From: Lytechinus pictus
Taxonomy: Eukaryota; Echinodermata; Echinoidea; Temnopleuroida; Toxopneustidae
Reading direction: 5' to 3'
Assembly: GCF_037042905.1 (NCBI RefSeq)
Contig: NC_087254.1
Coordinates: 23,289,103 to 23,353,102 of the forward strand
DNA length: 64,000 nt
The notes beneath the pieces are model-generated. The model had not been told where the DNA came from and did no database searches. It saw only the letters and a list, made by a program, of their open reading frames with translations. This document shows positions 42,801 to 57,800 of the stretch, one piece after another. How positions within the stretch are numbered: the stretch's first letter is position 1; each line of letters begins with the position of its first letter. Both the position numbers and the translations under genes were made by a program.

Positions 42801-45800
42801 CTATCATTTGCCGACAATCAAAGTGGGTGTTAACTATCACCTAATCGACAGTTCCCAGGAAGAACATTGTTAGCATCATTATTACATGTACAAAGTGCTA
42901 AGAACCTTCTTGTGGAAACATCTGTATGTGTTCTAGCTGTATCACAAAATTTTAAAGTACTATACATGTATATGACGATATCAATGCTGCTACTGATGAC
43001 AATAACATATTAATTACATGTATACTAACAACCAGATGATACTCCTTAAACTTGTGGGGTATGTTTAAAAAAAAATAATACCCACATGAAATAATGTTCC
43101 ATGACATTTGCCACGGTGGAAAAATCTGCATGTTAAGCCAAACATAAAACCTAGCCTCCAAAACTAAATAAACCCTAATCTTAATCTTTACATTATTCTG
43201 AACAAAAAACAGGAACAAGTGTCGCAAGAGCATATGTTGTGCCACCGAAATGATCTTTTCCTAGTAATAAAAATTATTTTTGTTACATTCTTATAAAGAA
43301 TATAATGCAGGATTCTTGCTATATTGCCATACTGTATATATATGTACATGTACAGACATCATAGGAATGACATTGCCTAATACACACACAGGATGAACAT
43401 GCATGTAGAGCATGCAGTGCTGCGAGCTAAATTCTCCAGACAAATCAGCCCATGCCGAAAATTTTCAATTAAATCAGGATCTTCCTACAACCCGCCATAT
43501 TGCAGCTTTAGGTCCCCCCTCCAGGCCTCTCCTTTGGAGTTTTAATCATGCAGGTACATGTATTTGTGGTCTGGTGCCCTCTTTTGACAATAGGAGAACA
43601 GCATTTCATTCTTGCTTTGCTGAGAGGTTCCCCACCCCCCCCCCCCTCCCTCACAGCCTCTCTCTTTTATTTTTCCCCTTTCATCAAGATAAGTGTTTTT
43701 TTTTATAAATAAAATTCAATGAAGACGATGATGATGGCTATTGTATAGGATTGAGTGATATACATGTACATGGGTACAGTGTACCGTAATGCTTGACAGC
43801 TCAATCTGTTTGTTCAGAACTTTAAAAGGATTTTTACACCACATAAAAAATAAATGGGAGCTTGGAGCGATTTTGGCCCTGAAATGCTCAAAAGAGGCTT
43901 AGAAATAATTAAAAAAAAAATTAAGCCCCAGAAAACCCCCATTCACTGCCATGTTAAGGCTTTTCCAATGTAGTAGGTTGTTAAAAGTAGCCCCTGAAAA
44001 AATAAAAAAGAATAATAATTTCTTGCCCGTTTTAGACAATTTTAATGCAATGACCAGCAGAACCAAGTCTCAGCAAACACTTCTCGGCTTATAGAGACTA
44101 AGGCTTTCGATCTAAAGGCTATCCTTACATGTAGATATACTTAAACTTTTCCCCCTTTTTTTTAATCAACCTCCTCATAAGCCATACATGTACATGTTGT
44201 TAATGTACTATACATCAGTGAAAATTAATAGAACACATCACATGCATTTTAATTTTGATCAGCTATTACACATAACCCACATTTTTTTCTAAAGAGCTGA
44301 ATTCGCAAGCTTAAATTTAATGGGTTTATCGCATAATTCTCACTTCCTAAATTCTATAACGTCTGTAAAAAAAGTAAAATTGTGATTGTATGCGTGTGTT
44401 TGTTCATTAAAAAAGGTAGGTCATGAAAATACAGACCTGATTTTCTTATTTACGAGATAATCGGATGTATCCATCTACTTTGCTAGTTCATGTTTCATGG
44501 ACTATATATATATATGTACACAGATTTCTGCCCAAAAGTGCCATCTCCCGGCGAACCCACTACTTCTGCTCACACCTATATCAAGCTAGCACGTACGTTA
44601 AACCTCCTCTTTGAGCACTCGTAAAAGTGACATGTTGCCACACAAGGCGAGGGGATGGAGGGCAGGATAGTAGATGGGATAGTAGGTGTGTAAAAACCTA
44701 GATTAATCTGAAGTCTATTTCCGCGACAGAAATGAAGGTACGCAGGAAGGTGTGAGCTCCGGCCCAGCAGACTCCCCCTAAAAATGAGGGGGAGGCAAGG
44801 CTTCAGATACATGTAGGTAGTGCACTATGGAGGGTACAAGGTATGCTAGTAGTACACTACTACCTCGCCACACCAAAAACAGCTTAAGGTTAAGTCGATC
44901 GTATTGTCCAACAAAAAGCCACAGGTACATTTCCTATGTAGTTCACCAAGTGCCGAGGGGAAGGGTATGATACTGGGGTAGTGTGAAAGCCCCCGAAGTG
45001 TAGCATAACGGGAGGCTCGTCCCGGGAAGGCTCAAGTCTGGCTGTGTTTGAAAACCAGAAACTTGTGCACAAATTCCTACACCCAAGAGCACACTGTGCA
45101 AGAGATTAAGAATTTACGCCAAAGGAAGGTGTGAAAGCTTCCCTGATAACACATCAAGGCACGGCAAGATTCTGCCCAGGGAGATTCAGGTCCGGCTGTG
45201 CTAAAAAGCCCTGAGACCTGTTCACGAAATCCTACACCAAAAGAGCACACTTGTGCAAAAAGGTGAGGAATTTACAATGACAGGAGAGTGTGAAAGCCTT
45301 CCTGATGACACACCCGAGCGAGGCAACACTCGGTGTGTTCCACCCTGATGGTCTGTGGTAAAAGTAACAAACAGACTCCTCGCCAAAAGAGGCAAAAACT
45401 ACAATGTGTGAAAGCCCTCACAGGGACGTAGTACACGAAGGGAAGTTGGATGACTAGTCCCATGTAATAAGCCCCAAACCGCCACTTCGCTGATAAGACT
45501 AACTCAGAAGAAGTGGACTTTTTCCCCAAATGGTGAGGTGTGAACGCTCCTTCAAGGAGTGGTAAACTAACCTTAGCCCATTCCCAGGGGGGGGGGCAGA
45601 GTAGCGAAAGCCAGTGCATATGTGCGGGAAAGGGACTCGCCACCAGCTAGGTGTGCCAACGTGAATTCAGTATGACCAGATCAAAACGTGCCCGATCGGC
45701 TCAATTATCTGAAGCGGTAATAAGTGAACTGGAGCTAGGGCATGACCAGTAACAAAATATACCGCTCTGGGGAAGTCGTGGTGGCCTACCAACGATAAAC

Positions 45801-48800
45801 CCAAAGGTACATGTATCTCTCAGAAAATCTAGCGGGCCTAAACGACTGCGTCGGGGAAACCCAGATACCAACTAGAGCTCCCGGGCTCCCCAGACAGCAA
45901 ACTGAAACACATTTCTGTCCGGCCCAATGTAAAGGTACTACCCCTAAGATTAGAGGAGGAGGTATACCTTGTTCTCCTCCTATTTAAAAAGGGAGAATAT
46001 ACTTCCCCAATGTCTGAACTGAAAATGCATTTCAGAAAAAATGTACGTTATTTGAATTATAAAGGCTAAGCCCAGCAATGCCACATGCCTGTCGTACCAT
46101 ACATTTGTATGTAGATGGGTATACATTCTAAATCAGCTGGCTACTAATTGCTTGAAGCAGTTCCGTGCTTCTAATAGCTGGCCCTTGTATTTTACCCAAC
46201 TTAATACGCTTTATGCATCATCAGTCTTTGTATAAATCTACTAATGTCTTCATTTATATATTTTATTATTACGTGAACATGATTTACAAATAAAATGGAG
46301 AAACTCCTGCCAAACAAAATAAGGATAAGTGATGCCTGCTGGCTGTATAACAGGTGACACATAGCATCAAATCACACCTAGACATTTATCCACCCGATAT
46401 GATAATAACCCTCCATGCAGATCAGCAGTACAGCCTTACAGGGAGAAAAGGCTTGAACATAATGAAAAACTGTTTTTCCATGCATTCATTATTCATCATA
46501 ATGATTCTATACATGATAAGATCGAACAACTGAGCTGGTACATGTATGAGCTCTACAGCTGTGCATTGGAAAGGAATATAAAGCAAGCCTATACATATGT
46601 ACATGTACACATGTATGAAATGTGAACGACTGCCACAGAGAATATTCTTCACATCATTTCTGTAAAGCACTGCATTGTACAGAAATGTACTGTACATGAA
46701 TACATATGAATGATACATGGAATGGCACATTTTGCTACATGTATATGTGTTCCAAGGGGGAGTTTAAACCATGGATTACATTATGGATGCAGATTTGACA
46801 TGTAATCCTGTTAATTATTCAGCAGGTACACTGAGAAAGGTCCAACTGATGATGATTGAATGCGCACTTTTGACAAAGTGTGCTAGTGCTCCTTGCTAGA
46901 CCCCCGGATATGCTTTTCACACTGCCCCATACTATCCTTTACCCCGGACTATCCTTAACCCCATACTATCTGTTTTTGGTTTCACATTGTCTTTCTTAAA
47001 CCCATAGGCCCGTATTCTGATAGCAGGTTTAACTTAACTCAGGTTAAAAGTTGTGGTTTAAGTATGGATAGCCAATTGTTACATGAATCACTAACAGTAG
47101 AGATATCATACTTCAGCTCATTTGGCTCTCAAGTCATTTATAATTGTCTAGGAAGTATAAATAGATGATTGTCTTCACCATCGATGAATCAGGAAAGAGC
47201 ACAGTAAACATAAGAAACATACAAAGCTTAGTAAAAATGTTGACACTTTTAGCTTCCCATAATTTTAGCACTGAGTTAGACCATGGTCTAAGTTAAACCT
47301 GACTTCAGAATACGGGCCATACTATTTGCTTAGCCGGGGTTAACACGTTAACCCCAGACTATCACACAGCTCATGAATATTGATGATTTTACAATACAGT
47401 GCGCGATTAAAGTGCAATTTTGACTTCTGTGATTGGCTAATACTTAGCCCCACTTTTCCTTAGCCCACTTTCGTTTCACACTGCATCTCTAAGCACCGCA
47501 ATTGTGGTGCTAGCACCACAATTAAGCCGGCTAACCCTGCTTTTTTGCAGGGCCAGATAGTACCGTACTATTTACCGTGCTAGCCCACTTTGCTAAAACG
47601 TAGTGTGAAATTATGTTCAAACTTAAGAATGACAATTTACCAGATGCCTTTGCACCATTATTTCAACGCAATTTCATTTTACATTCCCATTCAACTAGAC
47701 AAGCTAATCATTACCACCTCCCACAAACCCGAACCGTTTTTGCAAATAGCACTTTTACTATAACAGGACCCAAATTCTGGAACAGCCTAAATAACAAACT
47801 GGTTGATAGCCCCTCTCTCAATTGTTTCAAACGCAAGCTTAAGTTATACCTCTTAGAGAGGTACAATGCTGGATCGTACTGATGACTACAAATAATAATA
47901 ATAATTATAATTATAATTGAAAGCTCCTTTTTCTTAATTGAGTATGAGTATGATCAAGAACCAAAAAAAAATGTCAAAGAAGAATGGAGCAAAATTAATT
48001 TTCTAAGAAACCATTATTGGGAAGCCATTGACAACAGGGTAAGAAATCATTTTTCATTTTTCATTGGCTATCTTTTTCCCCATTGTGGCAATTGCATGAT
48101 TTGGGGACATTTTTTTCATTTAATTTAAGGGCTACTTTTTAGGGGCAATAAGCAATTATGCATTTTATGCAAATATCATTATTCTGCTATCTAATATCAA
48201 TTTTCTAAATAATCTTTCATAGCTCGTGACACATCTTGGGGCAACTCTAGAAAGAATGGTTGCCCCAAAGCCGGCACTTTTACGATCATCGACACATGAA
48301 AAAAGTCAGGCACGCGACCTGGCATTGGTCTGGTGCTGAAAAAGCAGCGTCAAAACAGCCAAAACCTGAAATAGCCCCAGCCATGATTCATTAACTCAAA
48401 ATTTTACAACTTAGCCCGAGACTGGTCCAGATCAGCGCGTTACTGTCACAACAGTAAAAACTGGTGTGGTCACCCATTTTATAATAGCCCTTGCGCGACA
48501 TACCGTAATTAGAAAGCGAATAAGATGTACTGTCTAAATAATAGGCTTGAGTCATCCCGTGTTTTTTTTTTGACTGGTGACCACCCAGGACAGGGTTGGG
48601 CTCAATTACTTTCTTCAATTACAATTACGTGATTGAAGAAATGTTCAATTACAATTACTTTTCAATTAAATTACATTTTTTTCAATTACAATTACCAATT
48701 ACTTTGTCAATTACTTTCTAGAAAAGTCATTAATAAAAGCCATTTTTATTCTGTACACAGTACCACCTACATGCATTTCAACATATTTCTGAGTTACAGA

Positions 48801-51800
48801 GAAACTGACAAGATGAGGGGTTAAAGAGCACGGATTCTACCTGTTACTCTCTTTGATGCTGAAGCAGTTGACATGAAAAAGGTCATGAAATTTGAATTTG
48901 AAAAGGTATTTACATGTATTAGAAATCACATGGCAGCCCAAGGCTGAATTGGGTGAAATTTACATTGTATAATATGTAGAACAAATAAGTCTATGATACA
49001 CATATAACAACCATAACTTCTTCAAATCATGATCAAAGATTAATAAAGGAAAGAGAAAGAAATTACGAGAACCTAGAAGGAATAAGTGACAGATAATACA
49101 GGGGGTGGTATAGGCAGGTATATACATGCAAAGGAGTTGAAGGAGGTGTAGGGAGAGTACTCTGAAAGAAGAGGGATGTACCGTATTGGAAAGTGAGAAA
49201 AAACAAAACAAAGACATATATCATACATGGTATCGGTAAGCAAATACAATTTTGAAGTCAATTAATGTAAATCAATATACAATATGGTATAAAACTCAAA
49301 TATATTAATTGAAATTTAGGAAACCACACTGATGATGGGAAGTAATGTGGAGAAAATTAGTATAATTATTAATGCAGTTTAAGTCATCGGGTAAATTAAA
49401 TTCAGAAGATTGGAGAGACTTCAAAAGTACATGTATATAGTGGTGAGAAATATTGTAGTGCTTCATAGTTTTACGTCAAGAGTTTGGAGGGGGTAAATAC
49501 AATTTATACAAGCCTAGAAAAATAAGGTGGCGACTTCACCTTTGACCTTCTGACCTCAAAATCATATAATTGCTGGGATCTGTGCTAGCATCACACACAC
49601 CAAATAAAAGCCTAGGTTAAGTTCAACTAAAGTTATCGTGTTAACAAGGACTTCAGAACGGTAAGATGAAAATATGTCACTGTGATCTTGACCTTTTGAT
49701 AAGCTTCTTGGGATCCATGCTAGTATCATACACACCAAATTTTATGAGCCTAGGTTAAGTTAAACTGAAGTTATCACGTTTACACGGACTGCAGAAGGGT
49801 AAGAGGCAAACATGTCAGTGTGACCTTGACCTTTCACCTTTTGACCTCAAAATATAAAGGCTTCATGGGATCTATGCTAGTATCATACACACCAAATTAT
49901 ATGAGCCTAGGTTTAGTTAAACTAAAGTTATTGCGTTTACAAGGACTTCAGAAGGGTAAGATGAAAACATGTCAGTGTGACCTTGACCTTTGACCTCAAA
50001 ATCAATAGGCTTCCTGGGATCCATGCTTGTATCATACACACCAAATTATATGAGCATAGGTTAAGTCAAACTGAAGTTATCGCGTTTACAAGGAAAAGTT
50101 AACGGACAGACGGACAGATGGGCGGACACCGAGCGTGATACATGTACCTAATGCCCATCTAGGACAGGCGCATAAAAAGTTGATTACAATAAGTTGGCTG
50201 TACAAAATAAAACATTAAAATTTATTTACAGCAGGCGTGAAAGATAGAGTATTGGACTTTTTCTATGTCTTTCAGTCCTGCTTCTCATGCTCCTTAATCA
50301 TAAACTAAATAGGTTTATTGTAAATTAATTTAATGTAATTTAAAGTAATTGACAGTAATTGAGGTCAATTACATTTTTTCAATTACAATTACAATTACTT
50401 TCTGTTTTAAAACTTCAATTACAATTACAATTACTCACAAATGTAATCAATTCTGTAATTGATCAATTACCTATATATGTAAATAAGCCCAACCCTGACC
50501 TGGGACTGGGGCTGTTGAGGCTGCTGGTTTGTACTGTACATGTATGTCCGTGTGGGGCATATGAAAAGGAATACAGACAATGAATAGGACAAAATTACAA
50601 GCTCCTTTTTAATAGAGTCTTAATTGAGTATGAGTATGATCAAGAACAAAAAAAAAATGTCAAAGAAGAATGGAGCAAAATTAATTTTCTAAGAAGCCAT
50701 TATTGGGAAGCCATTGACAACAGGGTAAGAAATAATTTTTCATTTTTCATTGGCTATCTTTTTCCCCATTGTGACAATTGCATGATTTGGGGACATTTAA
50801 AAAAAATTTAATTTAAGGGCTACTTTTTAGGGGCAATAAGCAATTATGCATTTTATGCAAATATCATTATTCTGCTATCTAATATCAATTTTCTAAATAA
50901 TCTTGCATAGCTCGTGACACATCTTGGGTCAACTATAGAAAGAATGGTTGCCCCAAAGCATGCATTTAGGAGAAATATTGGGCTGTCATGAGAGCAAAAT
51001 CGAAAAGGTAGTTAATTAGTACTGTTTTCAGTAACTTATGATTTTTTGCTCCGCACCAGGCCCGCGCAAAAATAGTCCGCACCATTGCGTTCGGTAACTA
51101 TAGCAGAGCCGGCACTATTTTTACGATCATCGACGCATTAAAAAAGTCAGGCACGCGAGCCTGGCATTGGTCTGGTGCTGAAAAAAGCAGCGTCAAAACA
51201 GCCTACGCCTGAAATAGTCCACGCCATTCATAAACTCAAAATTGTACGACTTAGCCAGAGACTGGTCCAGATCAGCGAGTTACTGAAAGCGGTAGAGGCA
51301 TACCTTAATTAGAAAGCGAATAAGATGTCCTGTCTAAATAATAGGCCTGAGTTATCCCGTGTTTTTTTTTTTTTGACTGGTGACCACCCAGGACAGGGTT
51401 GGGCTCAATTACTTTCTTCAATTACAATTACGCAATTGAAGAAATGTTCAATTACAATTACTTTTCAATAAAATTACATTTTTTTCAATTACAATTACCA
51501 ATTACTTTTGTCAATTACTTTCTAGAAAAGTCATAAATAAAAGCCATTTTTATTCTGTACACAGTACCACCTACATGCATTTCAACATATTTCTGAGTTA
51601 CAGAGAAACTGACAAGATGAAGGAAACGGATTCTGCCTGTTACTCTCTTTGATGCTGAAGCAGTTGACATGAAAAAGGGTCATGAAATTTGAATTTAAAT
51701 TTGAAAAGGTATTTACATGTACTAGAAATCACATGGCAGCCCAAGGCTGAATTGGGTGAAATTTACATTGTATACATGTAATATGTACAACAAATAAGTC

Positions 51801-54800
51801 TATACACATATAACAACAATAACATCTTCAAATCATGATCAAAGATTTAGGAAAGAGAAAGAAATTACAAGAACCTAGAAGGAATAAGTGACAGATAATA
51901 CAGGGGGTGGTATAGGCAGGTATATACATGCAAAGGAGTTGAAGGAGGTGTAGGGAGAGTACTCTGAAAGAAGAGGGATGTACCGTATTGGAAAGTGAGA
52001 AAAAACAAAACAAAGACATATCATACATGGTATCGGTAAGCAAATACAATTTTGAAGTCAATTAATGTAAATCAAGATACAATATGGTATAAAACTCAAA
52101 TATATTAATTAAAAATTTAGGAAACCACACTGATGATGGGAAGTAATGTGGAGAAAAGTAGTATAATTAAGAGATTGCAGTTTAAGTCATCGGGTAAATT
52201 AAATTCAGAAGATTGGAGAGACTTCAAAAGTACATGTATATAGTGGTGAGAAATATTGTAGTGCTTCATAGTTTTACGTCAAGAGTTTGGAGGGGATAAA
52301 TACAATTTATACAAGTCTAGAAAAATAAGGTGGCGAGTTCACCTTTGACCTTCTGACCTCAAAATCATATAATTGCTGGGATCTGTGCTAGCATCACACA
52401 CACCAAATAAAAGCCTAGGTTACGTTCAACTAAAGTTATCGTGTTAACAAGGACTTCAGAACGGTAAGATGAAAATATGTCACTGTGATCTTGACCTTTT
52501 GATAAGCTTCTTGGGATCCATGCTAGTATCATACACACCAAATTTTATGAGCCTAGGTTAAGTTAAACTGAAGTTATCACGTTTACACGGACTGCAGAAG
52601 GGTAAGAGGCAAACATGTCAGTGTGACCTTGACCTTTCACCTTTTGACCTCAAAATATAAAGGCTTCATGGGATCTATGCTAGTATCATACACACCAAAT
52701 TATATGAGCCTAGGTTTAGTTTTAAAAACTAAAGTTATTGCGTTTACAAGGACTTCAGAAGGGTAAGATGAAAACATGTCAGTGTGACCTTGACCTTTGA
52801 CCTCAAAATCAATAGGCTTCCTGGGATCCATGCTTGTATCATACACACCAAATTATATGAGCATAGGTTAAGTCAAACTGAAGTTATCGCGTTTACAAGG
52901 AAAAGTTAACGGACAGACGGACAGATGGGCGGACACCGAGCGTGATACATGTACCTAATGCCCATCTAGGACAGGCGCATAAAAAGTTGATTACAATAAG
53001 TTGGCTGTACAAAATAAAACATTAAAATTTATTTACAGCAGGCGTGAAAGATAGAGTATTGGACTTTTTCTATGTCTTTCAGTCCTGCTTCTCATGCTCC
53101 TTAATCATAAACTAAATAGGTTTATTGTAAATTAATTTAATGTAATTTAAAGTAATTGACAGTAATTGAGGTCAATTACATTTTTTCAATTACAATTACA
53201 ATTACTTTCTGTTTTAAAACTTCAATTACAATTACAATTACTCACAAATGTAATCAATTCTGTAATTGATCAATTACCTATATATGTAAATAAGCCCAAC
53301 CCTGACCTGGGACTTTTTGGTGGAGACTGGTGAACCACCATAATAAAGATAAAGAAATGCATAAGAAATTCAGTGTCACCAAAGACAGTAAAACGTGCAT
53401 AATGATCTTTTGAACCATGTACATGTATGACCTTTGATCCCATCATCCTCATGAACACACATACATGTGGTATTAGCTATTAACCAATGATCATTTGTAC
53501 CTAGTGTGAACAGTATAAACACAATTTATCCAGATATAAAGAAATGAGAGCAAGTTGAACCAAAACTTGAAAAAAAAAAGGTGGACATGTCATATCATTT
53601 GACCTTTTGACCCCATTATCCTCATGCACACATGGTATTACCAAAGGATCCAAAGTGTAAACAATTGATGCAGAAATAAACAAGTGAAGCACCTCTGGCA
53701 GTCTCGTCTGCATTACGTGATTCAATATAGCAGTACTCAGAGCGGACTTTGAAAATATGACTATGAAATAATTATTCACACAAAAAATGCCATTCATATA
53801 ATGATATACTACAACGTTCATTGCCCCTAAATGACATTTGACCTCAATCACCTAAGACTTGAGCAAGATGAGCAATGATACTGTACTGTATGAAATAATT
53901 ATTCACACAAAAAATGCCATTCATATGATATACTACAACGTTCATTGCCCCTAAATGACATTTGACCTCGATCAAGTGACCTAAGACTTGTTCTTCTCAC
54001 CTACAAAATTCTCAATGGCCAAGCCCCAAAATATCTTACAGATCTCATTTCCTTACGTTCTAGTACCTCCTCAAGACCTCTTCGTTCATCGTCTACAATG
54101 CAGTTAACTCCTGGACCTCGAACCTCTACAAAATATGGTGACCGCGCTTTTTCTTCAATTGCCCCTTCCCTTTGGAATAAGCTACCATCTTACATTCATA
54201 ATGCCAAGTCTGTAAATCAGTTCAAAACCCTACTCAAAACCTACCTGTTTAATAAATGATTCACAGTTGTGGGTCGGTCAATTGGAGGTGCACACCAGTT
54301 TTGATTTTTGATTATAAGTAGGCCTATAGTTGTATTAGCTGTGTCATATCCCCCTGTCACTTTTATTTTATTTTATTTTTAACCCAAGTACAAACCATAA
54401 ACAGAACACAGTGCGCTTAGAAACACCAGTAGTAAGCGCCTTATAAATGTTATGTATTATTATTATCATTACTCCTATGTCCACATTTCATTAACTACAT
54501 GAATAACCATAAACTTTCAAAGTTATGATGGCAAATAACAATTACCCACAACATGGCCAAAGTTCATCGACTTTAAATGACCTTCGACCTTGGTCATGTG
54601 ACCTGAAACTTGCATAGGATGTTCAGTGATACTTGATTATGTCCAAGTTTTATGAACTAGCTCCATAAATATTTTGAAGTTACACTGTACAATGGAAATT
54701 TAACAATACCCCAACAAGCCCAAAGTTCACTAACCCTAAATAGCTTTTGATCAAGGCCATGTGACCTGAAACTCAGGTACATGTAGATACTTAGTAATAC

Positions 54801-57800
54801 TTCATTACCCTTACATGTATGTGTAAGTTTCATGAACTAGGTCGATATATTTTTTAAGTTATGATGACATTTCAAAAACTTAGTCTTGGATAAAGATTTT
54901 GATATTGATTGCCCCAACATGGTATAAGTTCATTGACCCTAAATGACCTTTGACCATGGTTATGTGACCTGAAACCAAAGCAGGATGTTCAGTAATAATT
55001 GATTACCCTTATGTCCAAGTTTCATGAACTAGGTCCATATACTTTCTATTAAAGTTATGATGCCATTTGAAAAAGTTAATCTTAGGTCAAGATTTGACGT
55101 TGACGCTGCTGTCTTCGCCGCCTTCGGAAAAGCAGCGCCTATAGTCTCGATCTGCTATACAGGCGAGACAAATAAATTAGAGCAATTTGAAAAAAAACTT
55201 GACCTTTTGACCCAATCATCCTCAACAACACACATGTAATATTACCCAAGTATCATTTGCACCAAGTATGAACATAATTGACACCAAAATAAAGAAATAA
55301 AGAGTATTAAAGTTGACCAAAAACTTTTTTAAACATTTTCGATTAGACCAACAGACCAACAGGAAAGTGATTTACTAGGTCTTTGCCGACCTACGTTCAG
55401 GCAAGAGAAAAAAATGATGCACATGGCATATCATTTGACATTTTAACTCCTTGATGACCCCTAACCCCATCACCCTTATAAACACACACATGGTTACATG
55501 TATTACCCAAGGATCATTCATACCAAGAGTGATCTCATCTGATGCAGAAATAAAGAAATGAGAGCAAATTGAAAAAAAAAAGGATGGGCATGGCCTCATA
55601 TCGTTTGACCTTTTAACTCCATCATCTTAATGAACAAATTCAACACATACATGTATGAGATGTTACCAAAGGACCATTTCTACCAAGTGTGAACACAATT
55701 GATGCAAAAGTAAAGAAGTAAGAGCAAGTTGAACAACAAATCTTAATGCTAGCTGCTACATGTACATGTACCAAAATTCAATTGAGATAAATTATGTGTA
55801 CGGTACATGAACATCAATCAGTAATGAAAATGATTCCACTTTCAAAATGTGAGCATCATTCAGCAGTTATCTGGCACCAGTACAACTGCATCCATGGGAA
55901 GATTTATCAATAAAAATTGTGAAACAGGTCACAGTGACAGAGGATTGAGCGTACATGTACAATCCAACACTACATGTACATCCTATGTGAGGGACTGTAG
56001 TGAGTATCATGTACGTCAACTTTCAGAACAGCTAGAAATCAAACAAGATATAATACATGTATGTCTCCGGCTTTTTAATATTTTGCTAAGAAGGTATTTA
56101 ATATACATGTATATTGTATATACATGTATATTGTATATATCGTCGCTGAATCAACGAAGTGGCACAATGTCCCAAAATCACGTGAAAAGTCAATTTCTAG
56201 TTTCTTTCAGTTTTAGTATTCTCTAGTCATGGTCTATTATTTCACCGAAATTTATAACCCAATTCTCTCTAATTAATGAGATAATTAAAGTATAAAAAGC
56301 GACACAAGCCTTAAAATCCTTTGTAAAAAAATTCACGAAGTGGCACACAGGTGCGTGCCGTTTCTACACACAAACGACACTTGTGTTTGAATCACTGCTA
56401 CGTCAAGATTTGATGTTCTTTCGATAAAATTTTTACATGGGAAGCAGGAGTATATACCTGGCTAGAGGTATGTGCATTCTTTATTCTGTTAAACTTAACA
56501 ATCCTATAGCAACAACCATTTGAAAATGTAAAAATCTTTAATCGCGTTTATCTCGAAAAGTGATTTCGCGCATCAACGGTCGCGTGTGCCACTTCGTGGA
56601 TTCTGCAACGATATGCTGATTGTCAGCCAAAAATTATTTGACATACACACAGTTCACGGTTGGTTGAATTTAAGGTTAAAATAAAGGTAAAAAGGTCAAT
56701 GTGTTCAAACTTTTAAAAATAGAAGAAATAATGTGTCATTACATTTAAATTTAGCTTTTATGATCAATATGAGCAAATTTGGAGTCGGTAAAATTTAGCC
56801 TGTGAATTGACACGTAATGACCCAATCGCAATGTTTTGGAATCTAATATCACACATGAAGATGAACAACAGTAAAATGTTAAAATCACTGATTCTGAGAC
56901 TGCTCTCAAACCATGAGAATGAACTTGTAGCTAAATGTTTATCTAATAGGTGCCTGGTAAGTTCATTTTTTGTATCAATCATACTTATTTTTACAATAAT
57001 TCAACAAAACTTGTAAATCAACGGTTCAATTATGGGACTCGTCCTGATTACCTTATTACCAGTAATGGTTCGTGTACATGTATGCATCACTACATGAACC
57101 ATATACCTGAGGCAATAACAATCAAAGGTAAATTGTTTGAAATTTTGAAGAATTATAAAGATATACACATGTACAAATTGATTTCTTGAAGACAGATAAT
57201 GAGAATTGATTTCCAATGGAAAGAGTTCCATATGCACCCCCACCCAAAATGACAAAAGATTGTTAAGACTCGTTTTCCGCTTTGTTCACTTCATATGTCT
57301 CTATCGATTTTTAGTGTTTATTACCTTGAACTCGCCTCGTTGTAACTGCAGTCAAGACCTCTACCCGCTATGCTAGTGGAGTGATATGGAACTCTTTCCA
57401 AAAGTTATTCCATGACAATCAGAATTCAGAAATAGATCTATCACTCTCTTCTTCTCCTACCATCAGACGTAGAGTAAAACCCCCAAACATCGGCCCGAAA
57501 TGACTTCAACTCACTCCCCACAACTACAGGGACCCGCACTGGCAGGAGACTTGCATGCATATTATACATGAACATATACCTGCTATTAGCCAATTTGTTT
57601 ATAAAGCGCTTTTCCCAGAATGGCTCAAAGCGCGTTACAGCATATTCTTACCCCGGTTATTGGATTCATTTCAATCCCGCATGAAAAGTGCACAATTTCC
57701 ACTCCCTGGGGAGCATTCCTTGCATTCATCGCAGCCTCATTACGGCGCTGGCAAAATCAAACATTCAATATCTTTCGCATCCTACCGGGTACCCATTTAG

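Larger units (their letters stand above)
47921..50507. repeat. 2.6-kb tandem duplication, copy 1
   Basis: A direct, near-identical (by eye) partner of 50599..53313, from AAGCTCCTTTT through GCCCAACCCTGACCTGGGAC. It includes a ~660-bp leader and a 1.9-kb hAT-like element. It lacks a ~150-bp block present in copy 2 at about 50958..51108, joining ...GCCCCAAAG directly to CCGGCACTTTT. Confidence 0.95.

Noticed and set aside
45272-45643. 123-codon minus-strand ORF
   Set aside because: It runs across imperfect tandem repeat units, has no recognisable domain and no exon-like borders.
48583-50505. Clean 8-bp hAT target duplication
   Set aside because: The flanking 8-mers ACCCAGGA and ACCTGGGA differ at two positions and could instead be an extension of the inverted termini, so the duplication is not claimed.
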